Source: Chondromyces crocatus (GTDB lineage Bacteria > Myxococcota_A > Polyangia > Polyangiales > Polyangiaceae). From it: 64,000 nucleotides of DNA. The stretch is from assembly GCF_001189295.1 (NCBI RefSeq), contig NZ_CP012159.1, forward strand, positions 5,224,525 to 5,288,524, in the 5' to 3' direction. This document shows positions 29,592-38,203 of this stretch, piece after piece. Every line of letters starts with the position of its first letter. The stretch's first letter is position 1. The notes under the pieces are model-generated. The model was not told the DNA's origin. It saw only the letters and a program-made list of their open reading frames with translations, and ran no database searches. The translations under genes were made by a program, and so were the position numbers.

Positions 29592-30182
29592 TCACGTCCA
29601 GTGACCCGCCCGGAGGGCGGCGGAGTCGAGCGTCTTGATCTTCGGCGCGAGCGCCTCGCGGAAGATCGCTTCGTCCTCGTCGTCCACGTCGTTCTCCCGG
29701 AACCCGGTGGCGACTTCCATCGCCGTCGCCAGGATCCGCAAGAACTGCTGGAAGCTCGACGCACACAGCTCGGGCTTCAGCGATTCCGTTCCTTGCATGC
29801 AGGTGAAGACCGGACAGTCCCCTTCGGCGTCGAGCTTCGAGATGTCGAGGAAGTAGGGATCGCCGAGCAGGGCGCTCCGGCCGATGAGCACCCAGGATTT
29901 CCTCCAGCCAGGGGGAGCGGCTGCTTCCCCGTTGGTCACGCCCACCTGTTCGGCGGCCAGCTTGCTTGCCGGGATGAGGCGGACCCGCTCGACGGGCGTG
30001 GCGGTCTCTACGTCGACCGGATCCGCTTCCAGCAGGAACGCACGGTACCGAGAGGGAATCCGCAGCGTCTTGCGCAGCTCCTCGATGACCGCCGGGTCCG
30101 ACTTACCAAACGTCGCCGGGATGCCTCGCCGGGTGAAGATGTCCTTGAGCGCGGCAACCGACTCGGCCAAGTCGCTATCCAC
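29592..30182 (-). CDS. SMI1/KNR4 (SUKH) family protein
   Basis: 196 residues. A helical N-terminus with IPSRYRAFLLEADPVDVET is followed by WVLIGRSALLGDPYFLDIS, the CPVFTCMQGTES turn and SSFQQFLRI. This is the usual SUKH order, in which the ligand groove is built by strand pairs after the G-D-P-F/Y-x-D motif. SUKH proteins are frequent immunity proteins in toxin systems and also occur as general peptide-binding modules. Here no toxin gene is adjacent; the downstream neighbour is the membrane Ser/Thr kinase at 15 bp. ATG at 30182. Whether it is an orphan immunity protein or a kinase partner is open. Confidence 0.75.
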   Translation of the reverse strand: MDSDLAESVAALKDIFTRRGIPATFGKSDPAVIEELRKTLRIPSRYRAFLLEADPVDVETATPVERVRLIPASKLAAEQVGVTNGEAAAPPGWRKSWVLIGRSALLGDPYFLDISKLDAEGDCPVFTCMQGTESLKPELCASSFQQFLRILATAMEVATGFRENDVDDEDEAIFREALAPKIKTLDSAALRAGHWT

Positions 30183-30375
30183 AGAGCCCTTCCTTCTGCG
30201 AGTCCAGTGGGGCCCGCGCCAGGCGGACCACCTCGTGTTCCGAGCGCGCCGTCACCCTCCTGAACACCACCCGCTGTGGTCTCCAGGCTCGGGCTGAGCC
30301 CCAATGGACGCTGGGGTCCTGGCGCGCGCCCCAAGGCATACCGCGCGCCGGCTCAAGTAGTGTAACAGAAAAACA

Positions 30376-31191
30376 ATGATCGACGTCGCTTACGCTGAGA
30401 GCCGGTTCAGGGCCCCGGAGCTGGCCCACCAGTACGGGGCGGGTGTTCACCTCCTCGACGACCCGCTGGCCTGGACCTTGCTCGCTCGAGTTTGTTCGCC
30501 AGAGACCTCGCAGCCGGACGTCGGGCGCCTTGTTTCCATGCTGTATCAAATCCTGGCCCGGGCTGTGCTTGCGGCGGAGTTCCCGCGGAGCCGGGTCGAC
30601 GTACCCACCCGGATGATCAGCTCCCACCCGGAGGCCATCTACCGGGGCACGGCCCTCTCGAAGTCGACGAAGGCCGTCACCGTCGGCATCGCGCGAGCAG
30701 GGACCATGCCATCCCAGGTGGTCTACGACCTCATGAACGAGGTGCTCGACCCTGCCCTGGTCCGGCAGGACCACCTGTTCATGAGCCGGCAGACCGACGC
30801 CCAGGGGGCGGTGACCGGGGCGACCTGGCACGATGCCAAGATCGGGCGCGACGTGGAGGACCGGTACGTCCTGTTCCCCGATCCGATGGGCGCGACCGGG
30901 TCGTCGATGGTCAGCGCGGTCTCCTATTACAAGACGGCGCTCGAGGGGCGCCCGGCCAGGTGCATCGCCATGCACCTCATCGTGACCCCCGAGTACATCC
31001 AGCGCGTCCACGAGGCGCACCCGGACCTGGGCATCTACGCCCTCCGTCTCGACCGCGGCCTGTCGCCGGCCAGGGTGCTGCGCACCGAGCCCGGCACCCA
31101 CCACGCGGAGGAGCGTGGGCTCAACGAGCACCACTACATCGTCCCCGGGGCCGGCGGGGTCGGCGAGATCCTCAACAACGCCTGGCTCTGA
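30376..31191 (+). CDS. Uracil phosphoribosyltransferase-like protein
   Basis: 271 residues, longer than housekeeping Upp (about 208). The phosphoribosyl-pyrophosphate loop is present as FPDPMGATGSSM at about 168-179, matching the DPMLATGGS of UPRTases. A GIARAGTMPS segment corresponds to the family GILRAGxPM region. The end, HHYIVPGAGGVGEILNNA, corresponds to YIVPGLGDAGDR. The extra length lies at the N-terminus and between motifs. It could convert uracil and PRPP to UMP, or be a specialised paralogue with a different base or a regulatory role. It starts with ATG 30376, divergent from the SUKH gene. The stop codon region is the first, degenerate unit of an 18-bp tandem array. Confidence 0.75.
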   Translation: MIDVAYAESRFRAPELAHQYGAGVHLLDDPLAWTLLARVCSPETSQPDVGRLVSMLYQILARAVLAAEFPRSRVDVPTRMISSHPEAIYRGTALSKSTKAVTVGIARAGTMPSQVVYDLMNEVLDPALVRQDHLFMSRQTDAQGAVTGATWHDAKIGRDVEDRYVLFPDPMGATGSSMVSAVSYYKTALEGRPARCIAMHLIVTPEYIQRVHEAHPDLGIYALRLDRGLSPARVLRTEPGTHHAEERGLNEHHYIVPGAGGVGEILNNAWL

Positions 31192-31297
31192 TCGCGACGC
31201 CCGGCTCTGAAACGACGCCCGGCTCTGAAACGACGCCCGGCTCTGAAACGACGCCCGGCTCTGAAACGACGCCCGGCTCTGAAACGACGCCCGGCTC
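31180..31297 (+). repeat. 18-bp tandem repeat at the 3' end of the UPRTase-like gene
   Basis: Five perfect copies of CGCCCGGCTCTGAAACGA occupy 31198-31287. A truncated copy follows to 31297, and a diverged copy (31179-31197) contains the last codons and stop of the upstream gene. Because 18 is divisible by 3, each unit repeats the in-frame TGA. The array fills most of the gap between two converging genes. Confidence 0.9.
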
Positions 31298-31320
31298 GGA
31301 GCGTCCACGGCGCGTGGGAC

Positions 31321-32436
31321 TCAGCGGCGCTTGCGTCGCACGCGCGGGTTGTGCAGCGCGGCGAGCGCCTGGTAGTCGACGCGCTCCGAGGGGCGCGACA
31401 CCGGCGGGCGTAGCTCCAGGGCCATGCGCTGAAGCTCCGCCACCATCGCCCTCAGATCGCTCGCGCCCCCGATGCGGCGCTGCATCAGCTCCTCGTACGC
31501 GGTGACGATCGCCGGGATGCCCTGGCCAGACACGTGGCCGCGGCGCGACAGGTCCAGGTAGCTGCGCGCGAGGGCGGCGCCGTCGAAGTTGTGGGCCACG
31601 ACCAGATCTTGCGCGACACGGAGGACGGCCTGCGGGGAGAGCCGCCCCGCCTCGTGGAGCACCAGCGCCGCCTGCAGGTAGTTGTAGAAGGGGACGACGC
31701 GGCTGCCGAAGACGCGGAAGTCGGAGGGGGACGACTGCCGATCGAGGTGGATCAAGATCCTCTCCACCACGGGGCCCTTCTCGACGTAGCTGGCGTAGCG
31801 GAGCGCATCGAGGATCGTGTCCTCGTAAGCGTGGCCGAGGCGCATGATCGCGGTGAGCTCTTCCGGACTCACCGCGCCGGCGCTCACGTCGGCGTAGAGC
31901 GAATAGACGAAGGCGTCGGCCTCGGCGTCGTCGCCGAGCAGCACCTCGTGGACCAGCGCGCCCGACGTGTCGCGCTGGGCCACGAGTTCGCACCGCCCGC
32001 GCAGGAGGGCCGGCAGCTTGTAGCCGAGCTGGCCGCGGAGGGCGCGGAACCGGAGGCGAAGGATGTTCTGCAGGTTCGGCTTGAGGGTCAGCGTCGCCCA
32101 GCGCACGCCGTCGAGGCGGAGCTTCTGCTCGATGCGCGAGCGGAGCTGATCGGGGCTCCCCGACAGGATGTGCGTCTCGACGCCGGCGCGGCCCAACTCC
32201 CGGAGGAGTGCCGCGGCACCGGGGACCGTGCGCTTCTGATCGGGCCGCTCCACCGCGGTGCGCAGGAGATCGCGCAGCGTATCGAAGTCGGTGCGCAGGT
32301 ACGTCTTGTCCAGATCCCACCGCGCCACGAAGCTGGGCCCCGTGGGGCCGTCGCTCGGCGCGGGCCCTCGATGACCTTCGGCGCTCGCCGAGGTGGGCTT
32401 CCGCGCGTCGCTGGGATCCGCTTGATCGTTCGTCAC
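31321..32436 (-). CDS. HAD-like phosphatase resembling App1/DUF2183
   Basis: About 371 residues. The nucleophile motif is WDLDKTYLRT near residue 38. HILSGSPDQLRSRIEQKLRL supplies the second HAD motif, the conserved lysine lies in TLKPNLQNILR, and LLGDDAEADAFVYSLYA matches the LIGDSGxxDxxIY acidic motif. Together these fit the catalytic domain of yeast App1-type phosphatidate phosphatases (DUF2183), here cytoplasmic. The C-terminal third is helical. The start is uncertain: GTG 32436 gives no overlap, while GTG 32472 would overlap the upstream kinase gene by 20 nt. It lies just downstream of that kinase, so the two are probably co-transcribed. The lipid substrate is inferred from the family. 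Confidence 0.7.
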   Translation of the reverse strand: MTNDQADPSDARKPTSASAEGHRGPAPSDGPTGPSFVARWDLDKTYLRTDFDTLRDLLRTAVERPDQKRTVPGAAALLRELGRAGVETHILSGSPDQLRSRIEQKLRLDGVRWATLTLKPNLQNILRLRFRALRGQLGYKLPALLRGRCELVAQRDTSGALVHEVLLGDDAEADAFVYSLYADVSAGAVSPEELTAIMRLGHAYEDTILDALRYASYVEKGPVVERILIHLDRQSSPSDFRVFGSRVVPFYNYLQAALVLHEAGRLSPQAVLRVAQDLVVAHNFDGAALARSYLDLSRRGHVSGQGIPAIVTAYEELMQRRIGGASDLRAMVAELQRMALELRPPVSRPSERVDYQALAALHNPRVRRKRR

Positions 32437-32452
32437 ACCCTCGTCGTCCTGT

Positions 32453-35254
32453 TCAGCGCGCCAGCCACTCACGGCGCATGGTGTCCAGGGATTGCGCGAG
32501 ATCGGGCTCGGAGATCTGCCGCGCGATGTCGAGGGCTTCCCGCAGGTAGACGGACGCCTCGCTCCCGCGCTCCCGCTCGCGCGCCACGAACGCCAGCGAG
32601 CCGAGCACCAGCGCCCGATCGGCCCCGCTCGGCCCCGCGAGATCGAGCGCCTCCCGCAGCACGCCGTCGGCGTCGGTGAGATCCCCCGCGCGCGCCAGCG
32701 CTTCGCCGAGCTTGCGGCTGAAGATCAGGACGGCGCGCAGCGGATCGTCGATCTCGCCGCGGAACATCTCCTGCCGTGACAGCTCCAGCCCCCGACGGAG
32801 CGCGAGCACCGTACCGCTCTGGTCTCCCCGCGCCGTCGCCCGATCGGCCACCTGCTCGATGAGCATCAGCGCCTCGAAGGCATTCTGCGCGTGGTAAGCG
32901 TGCAGCGCCTGGACCTCGATCGGCAGCGGGAGCGGATCCCCCGCGTCGTCGATGGGTGCCCGCGCATGCAGCTCTCGCCGCACGCCTGCCGGGATCGTGG
33001 TGAGCGTGACGTCACGGACCAGCGGATGGCTCGTCCTGAACCGGGAGTGCCTGCTGTGGTTCCCGCCACGTCGTGACGAGGCCCCGGGCCGCCCGTACAG
33101 CGCCTGCTCGGCAGGATACTCTTCGATCATCCCCGCCGAAGAGAGCGCACGGAGCAAGGGCTCGAAGCTCCCGATGTCGGGCAGGAGCCGCTGGAGCAAA
33201 GGCTGGTCGGCCTCGTCGCCCACGACGGCGAGCGCCTGCAACGTGCGGCGCGCGTCCTGGGGGAGCCGCTCGATGCGCGCGGCGAGCAGATCGGCGATGC
33301 GCGCCGGCGGGTTGCTTCCACCCTCCAGGCCGAAGCGCACCAGCTGATCCACGTACAGCGGCAAGACCCTGGGATCGTCCTCACCTTCGGTCTGCAAGAT
33401 CGCGCGCAGATCGGCGTTCGGCGAGCCCTTGAGCAGCGCGGCCGCCGTCGCCTCGGGGAGGCCCTCCAGAGAGCGCACCCAGCCGCCCCAGTCGGGATCG
33501 AACTCCGGCGGATGCGTCGCCACCAGGAGCAACGGCACGAGCGGCGGCTCGGTCACGGCGTCGATGAACGCGCCCCGGCTCGCCCCGTCGACCGCGTGGA
33601 GGTCGTCGATGACCAGGACCACCCGCCGCCGCGGCGCCGACTGATGGGCCGCCGAGATCGCCCAGCGCAGCGCCTCGGCCGCGATGAAGCGACGATCCTC
33701 CGGCGAGAGCGTGCCCGCCGGCGGCTTCGACCACACGTGGAGGCGCCGCGAATCCGACGAGCGCTCACCGCGCCCGAAGATCTCCAGGAGCCCTCGCCGC
33801 GCTTCCGGCGAGGCGCCCGTCCACTCCGCTGGCGTTCCCCCGTCCAGCGGCAGCCCCGCGAGGCCGATGAGGGCCCACCGCAGCGCGTAATAGCTCACGT
33901 CGGCGGACCACGGATCCGGGCCGGTCTGGATGACCACGTCGCCCTCTGCCTCGCAGAGCCGCAGGAACTCGCGCGCGAGCCGCGTCTTCCCGACGCCCCC
34001 TTCTCCGACCAGGCGAGCCGCGACCACCGAGCTCTGCACGTCCATCCGACAGGCCTCGAGCCACTCCAGATCCGCCTCCCGCGCGGAGAACGGCAGTGGC
34101 AGGCGTGGCGGAGCGTTCGAGTGCGGCGCCTGGTCTCGTCGCTGCGCGATCTGCGCGGGCGCACGCGGGGCGGGCGCTTGCTGGACGATCCTCGAACCGC
34201 ACTCGCCACAGAACTTCTGACCCCGCGGGACGATGGCCTTGCACGCGGGGCAGGTCACCGTGGCCTCGCTCCAGATGAAGCGGCCCGACGGCGTGTCGAA
34301 GGTCGCCTGCGCCGCGCGCAGCGCCTCCGCCAGCTCCTCGGCGTCCATGTACCGGCGGTCGGCGTCCTTCTGCAGGGCACGCAGACACACGTCGACCAGC
34401 GCGTCCGGGATCTCGCGCTCGGGCGAGATCACGGCCGGGTTGGGCGGCGGGAGCGAAAGGTGCATCAGCACCACCTGGGTCGGCGACTCCGCCTCGAAGG
34501 GGAGGCGCCCCGTGAGCAGCTGGAACAGAATCACGCCGACGGCGTACAGGTCGCTGCGCGCGTCGATGGAGTCGCCGCGCCCTTGCTCCGGCGACATGTA
34601 GTCGGGGGTGCCGCAGACGATGCCGGGGCTGGTGATGTTCGTCGCCGAGATGTCGGCCTTCATCTTGGCGAGGCCGAAGTCGACGACCTTCACGAAATCT
34701 CCGCCGGAGCGCATCGGCTCGAGGACGATGTTCTCCGGCTTCAGATCGCGGTGGATGATCCCGAGGTGGTGCGCCTCGCCCAGCGCGGCCAGCACCTGGC
34801 AGAGCACGTCGACGATGCGCTTGAAGCCGAGCGGCCCGTCCTCGTAAAGGACGCGGGCCAGGTCGCGGCCCCGCAAGAACTCCATCACCAGGTAGAGCTG
34901 CCCCCCGTTCTTACCGAAGTCGATGACGCCGACGGAGTTCGGGTGGTTCAGCCGGCTCGCGGCGCGCGCCTCGGTGATGAAGCGGACGGAAGCGCTCTCG
35001 TCACCGAGCAGGTGCGGGTGAATGATCTTCACCGCGACGGTGCGCCCGAGCGCCTTCTGCTCCGCCCGGTAGACACGCCCCATGCCGCCGACGCCGACCA
35101 GCTCCAGCAGCACGTAGTTGCCCGGCAACGTGGTGCCGATCAGCGGATCCTCCACGCGCCGATTCAGCTCGGACACAGGGAACCCGCAGACGGGGCAAAA
35201 CTTGTGGGTCTGCTCGCAAGGGTTGGCACATTGCGGGCAGATCACCGTGGACAC
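32453..35254 (-). CDS. Ser/Thr protein kinase fused to zinc ribbons, AAA/STAND ATPase and helical repeats
   Basis: 933 residues. Domains in order: a zinc ribbon (CPQCANPC...CPVCG, 6-23); a Hanks kinase at about 46-312 with GVGGMGRVYRAE, AVKII, HRDLKPENI, DFGLAK and SPEQ; a second zinc ribbon (CPACKAIVPRGQKFCGECG, ~335-355); an ATPase with Walker A GEGGVGKT near 415 and Walker B VVLVIDDLHAVDG near 555; and a TPR-like C-terminus from about 760. No membrane segment is seen, so it acts in the cytoplasm. The fusion resembles AfsR/STAND-type signal ATPases joined to kinases, widespread in myxobacteria. It probably phosphorylates regulators in response to a ligand or partner sensed by the repeats. 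It is divergent from the GspE-N gene. Confidence 0.92.
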   Translation of the reverse strand: MSTVICPQCANPCEQTHKFCPVCGFPVSELNRRVEDPLIGTTLPGNYVLLELVGVGGMGRVYRAEQKALGRTVAVKIIHPHLLGDESASVRFITEARAASRLNHPNSVGVIDFGKNGGQLYLVMEFLRGRDLARVLYEDGPLGFKRIVDVLCQVLAALGEAHHLGIIHRDLKPENIVLEPMRSGGDFVKVVDFGLAKMKADISATNITSPGIVCGTPDYMSPEQGRGDSIDARSDLYAVGVILFQLLTGRLPFEAESPTQVVLMHLSLPPPNPAVISPEREIPDALVDVCLRALQKDADRRYMDAEELAEALRAAQATFDTPSGRFIWSEATVTCPACKAIVPRGQKFCGECGSRIVQQAPAPRAPAQIAQRRDQAPHSNAPPRLPLPFSAREADLEWLEACRMDVQSSVVAARLVGEGGVGKTRLAREFLRLCEAEGDVVIQTGPDPWSADVSYYALRWALIGLAGLPLDGGTPAEWTGASPEARRGLLEIFGRGERSSDSRRLHVWSKPPAGTLSPEDRRFIAAEALRWAISAAHQSAPRRRVVLVIDDLHAVDGASRGAFIDAVTEPPLVPLLLVATHPPEFDPDWGGWVRSLEGLPEATAAALLKGSPNADLRAILQTEGEDDPRVLPLYVDQLVRFGLEGGSNPPARIADLLAARIERLPQDARRTLQALAVVGDEADQPLLQRLLPDIGSFEPLLRALSSAGMIEEYPAEQALYGRPGASSRRGGNHSRHSRFRTSHPLVRDVTLTTIPAGVRRELHARAPIDDAGDPLPLPIEVQALHAYHAQNAFEALMLIEQVADRATARGDQSGTVLALRRGLELSRQEMFRGEIDDPLRAVLIFSRKLGEALARAGDLTDADGVLREALDLAGPSGADRALVLGSLAFVARERERGSEASVYLREALDIARQISEPDLAQSLDTMRREWLAR

Positions 35255-35501
35255 GGGCCGGACCTTACCACGATCGGCAAACTGATGGTGAGGGGGTGTA
35301 GGGCGCAGCCTGGTTGCATCGGGACGAGGAAGGGCCGGACCGGTCTGTGCGAGGCGCCCGTCCGGTCGGACCAGACAGGACCAGGCTCGGTGCTGGAGCG
35401 GCTGGAGGGAGGGGGGCGGGAGCGGTCCAGGGGGAGGGGAGGGGAGCCAGGTTCGGCGCCCGTTGGGCCAGGTATTTGCACTTGGGGTAACCTCGCCCTC
35501 G
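35255..35501. other. Divergent promoter region with six G-runs
   Basis: 247 bp between the kinase gene and the GspE-N gene. Plus-strand G-runs of three or more occur at 35407, 35411, 35418, 35430, 35436 and 35441, mostly one base apart, so a G-quadruplex is possible. No clear -35/-10 pair was found for either gene. Confidence 0.4.
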
Positions 35502-36860
35502 ATGTCGACGCCTCGGATACGCCTCGGTCAGTTGCTGGTCGATGCGCGCATGATCTCGCCGGAAGCCCTCGACGACGTGCTTGCGGTCCAGCGCACCGAT
35601 GGTCGGCGGCTCGGGACGCTGCTCGTCGAGCGCGGGACCATCAACGAGATCCAGCTCACCCAGATCCTCTCTCATCAACTCGCCGTCCCCTGGGTGTCGC
35701 TCCTCCACATCGAGTTCTCGAGGCAGCTGCTCGATCTCGTCCCCCGTGAAGTGGTCGAGCGGTACTGCCTGGTCCCGATCTATGTGCGCCGCGTTCGTCG
35801 GCAGGGCGACACCCTCTACGTGGCGATGGACGACCCGACCAACGAGGACGCGCTCCGGGAGTGCTCGACGTACTCCGGCCTACCCGTGCGAGCGATGATC
35901 GCGCCTCCCAGCGACATCGGCGACGCCATCCGCGCTTACTACGGCGCCAGCGTGCGACCGCCGATCCCGGCGACGACCTCGGAGCCGCCGTCGACGCTCC
36001 CCGATCTCCGGACGCTGCCCGGGTTCAGGGAGGCACTCGACGGTCCGGACATCGACATCACCGAGGAAGAGGTGGAGGACTTCACCGCGAGCGAGCTGGA
36101 AGAGGCGACGTCGCGGGAGACCCTCGAGTCGATGCCGAGCGACGATCTCATCGAGGCGAGCCGCACCGAGCCGCCCGTCGCCGACGGTGAGCTGGTCTAC
36201 GAGGAGCTGGAGCCGACGATGGACGCGCCCCTCAGCTTCGCGCCGGCATCGACACCGTCGTCCACGTCGCGGGATCGGGCGCCCTCGACGCGGCGGGCGG
36301 GGACCAGCGCGCAGCTGCCGCGTCAGGTGGCCGCATTGCTCGGCGCCGTGCTGGGCTCTCCTGCGTCTTCGTCGAACCAGGCGGAGGCGGTCGAGCCGGA
36401 GGTGCCGCCCGCTCCCCCCTCCGATCCCGAGGTGATCTCACCCGCACAGATCCCTCCTCCCCGAGGAGGGGGACCTCGGCGTCGGATCTCGCTCACGCTG
36501 CTGGATGGCACGACGATCACGCTGCCGATGCGTCCGCGGCGACCTCCTCAAGAGCCGCCTCCCGTCCAGGTGCAAGTCCAGGTGGTGGAGATCGAGGAGC
36601 CGCCTCCGGCGTCGAGCAGCGAGGAGGTGTCCTTCGGCGACGAGGCGCCGCCCGTTCCCGTAGAGGAGCTCGAAGAGCCCGTGCTGACCGCGCGCGATCT
36701 GGTCGCCGCCCTGCGGGCCGTGTCCCACGGCGCCGACGCCGCCGACGTCCTCGGCGACAACGTCCGGTGGGAGGCCATGTTCGCGGCGCTGCTCTCCCTG
36801 CTCCTCCGCAAGCACGTCATCGCCGACTGGGAGTTCGTCGAGGAACTGAAAAAGATCTGA
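35502..36860 (+). CDS. Orphan GspE/MshE N-terminal domain protein
   Basis: 452 residues. Residues 1-150 match the N-terminal domain of type II secretion/type IV pilus ATPases (RLGQLLVDARMISPEALDDVL, LGTLLVERGTINEIQLTQIL, then VPREVVERYCLVPIYVR and YVAMDDPTNEDAL). In some relatives this domain binds c-di-GMP. The ATPase domain is absent: residues 150-390 are an acidic, Pro/Ser-rich linker, and the last 60 residues are a small helical domain (LTARDLVAALRAVSHGADA...WEFVEELKKI). Such stand-alone proteins are common in myxobacteria and probably act as adaptors or ligand sensors. ATG 35502 is chosen as the start that gives the complete domain. Confidence 0.8.
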   Translation: MSTPRIRLGQLLVDARMISPEALDDVLAVQRTDGRRLGTLLVERGTINEIQLTQILSHQLAVPWVSLLHIEFSRQLLDLVPREVVERYCLVPIYVRRVRRQGDTLYVAMDDPTNEDALRECSTYSGLPVRAMIAPPSDIGDAIRAYYGASVRPPIPATTSEPPSTLPDLRTLPGFREALDGPDIDITEEEVEDFTASELEEATSRETLESMPSDDLIEASRTEPPVADGELVYEELEPTMDAPLSFAPASTPSSTSRDRAPSTRRAGTSAQLPRQVAALLGAVLGSPASSSNQAEAVEPEVPPAPPSDPEVISPAQIPPPRGGGPRRRISLTLLDGTTITLPMRPRRPPQEPPPVQVQVQVVEIEEPPPASSSEEVSFGDEAPPVPVEELEEPVLTARDLVAALRAVSHGADAADVLGDNVRWEAMFAALLSLLLRKHVIADWEFVEELKKI

Positions 36861-36933
36861 AGCAGGGGCCCTGCGGCCCCTACGCTCCCGCTGGTCGCTA
36901 CCCGCAGAAGCAGGGGCCCTGCGGCCCCTACGC
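36861..36933. terminator. Duplicated hairpin between convergent genes
   Basis: A 25-bp sequence at 36861-36885 recurs exactly at 36909-36933. Each copy contains GGGGCC-CTGC-GGCCCC, a 6-bp stem with a 4-nt loop. The pair fills the 78-bp gap between the stops of the GspE-N and CoA-transferase genes and probably terminates both transcripts. Confidence 0.6.
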
Positions 36934-36938
36934 GCTCG

Positions 36939-38138
36939 TCACCCCTGGCGCGCCACGCCCGCTCGAAGCAGCGACTCGATCTCCTCTTCCGACAGGCCCC
37001 CGTCCCTCAGGACCTCTCGCGTGTGCTCTCCGGAGAGAGGTGCCGGCGTGAACGCGTCGTCCTTCGGCGTGACCGGCGTGCGCAGCTGCGGTGTCGGCCC
37101 TCGCGGGGAGGGGATCTCGAAGAACATGCCGCGCGCCGCGAGCTGAGGATCCTGCGGAAGCTCTCGCGGGTGGAGGACGGGTTCGAGGCAGCAGTCGCGC
37201 TCCTTCGAGAAGGCGATCCAGGCTTCCCGCGTGCGGCTGCGGAACAGGCCGGCGACCGTCTCTTTGAGGGCGACCTGATGCGGCCCCGGGACGAGCGCGC
37301 CCATGTCGGGTTCGAGGCCGACGCCAGCGCAGAAGGTCGCCCAGAACTTCGGCTCCAGCGCGGCCAGGGACATCGCGTGGCCGTCGCTGGTGACATAGGT
37401 GTTGTACGGAGCGATGCCGCCCGTCAGCGGCTCCGTTCCGCTCCCCAGCGGGGGCTGTGCCGCCGGGTCCGCGCCGCGATCGGAGAGAGACGCGGCGAGC
37501 ATCGTGCCGAGCGAGACCGTCGCGAAGCCGAGCACCCCGTCGGCCATGGCGAGGTCGAGCGTCGCGCCTTGGCCCGTCCGATCGCGCTCGCGCAAGGCGG
37601 CGAGGATGGCGATCACGCACCACATGCCGCCGCTCACGTCGGCGAGCTGGAAGCCTGGGGCCTGCGGCGGACCTTCGGCCGGCCCTTGCGTCCCGAGGAG
37701 CCCGGCGCGAGCGAGGTAGTTGAGGTCGTGTCCTGCCCGCTGGGCGAGGGGTCCGGTCTGGCCATAGCCCGTCAACGCGCAGACGATCAGGCGGGGGTTC
37801 TCCGCCCGCAGGACCTCGTGCCCCAGGCCGAGACGATCGAGGACACCAGGGCGAAACTGCTCGAAGACGACGTCGTAGGAACGCACCAGCTTCCGCAGGG
37901 CGTCTCGTCCTTCCGGGCGCTTCAGATCGAGGACGGCGCTCCGTTTGCCCCGGTTCAGCAGGTGAAACGCCGCCGCTTCACCGGCCACCTGGGGCGGCAT
38001 GTGCCGGAGGTAGTCGCCCCCTTGCGGGTCCTCGACCTTGTCGACCCGCGCGCCGAGATCGGCGAGCACGAGCGTGGCGTAAGGGCCGGGCAGGAGGCGT
38101 GACAGATCCAGGACCCGGAGGTCGGAGAGCGGTCGCAT
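36939..38138 (-). CDS. CaiB/BaiF family CoA transferase (alpha-methylacyl-CoA racemase-like)
   Basis: 399 residues. The N-terminus (LSDLRVLDLSRLLPGPYATLVLADLGARVDKVEDPQG, split here into its motifs LLPGPYAT and KVEDP) is characteristic of family III CoA transferases and of alpha-methylacyl-CoA racemase. VVFEQFRPGVLDRLGLG, GYGQTGP and RAGHDLNYLARAG follow. The latter is the racemase-type HDINY motif with the catalytic His/Asp region, so racemisation of branched acyl-CoAs is a good guess. ATG 38138 is chosen to match family N-termini. The SCP2 gene lies 65 bp upstream in the same direction, a natural partner for acyl-CoA or sterol chemistry. Confidence 0.88.
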   Translation of the reverse strand: MRPLSDLRVLDLSRLLPGPYATLVLADLGARVDKVEDPQGGDYLRHMPPQVAGEAAAFHLLNRGKRSAVLDLKRPEGRDALRKLVRSYDVVFEQFRPGVLDRLGLGHEVLRAENPRLIVCALTGYGQTGPLAQRAGHDLNYLARAGLLGTQGPAEGPPQAPGFQLADVSGGMWCVIAILAALRERDRTGQGATLDLAMADGVLGFATVSLGTMLAASLSDRGADPAAQPPLGSGTEPLTGGIAPYNTYVTSDGHAMSLAALEPKFWATFCAGVGLEPDMGALVPGPHQVALKETVAGLFRSRTREAWIAFSKERDCCLEPVLHPRELPQDPQLAARGMFFEIPSPRGPTPQLRTPVTPKDDAFTPAPLSGEHTREVLRDGGLSEEEIESLLRAGVARQG

Positions 38139-38203
38139 GGTGGTGTGGTGGAGAGGAGGGGGAAGGAGGGCGGGGAGCACACGCGCAGGTCGCGCGCGAG
38201 GAG

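Noticed and set aside
31172-32320. Minus-strand frame with EPGVVS hexapeptide repeats
   Set aside because: The repeats come from the 18-bp array, and the rest is an out-of-frame reading of the App1-like gene.
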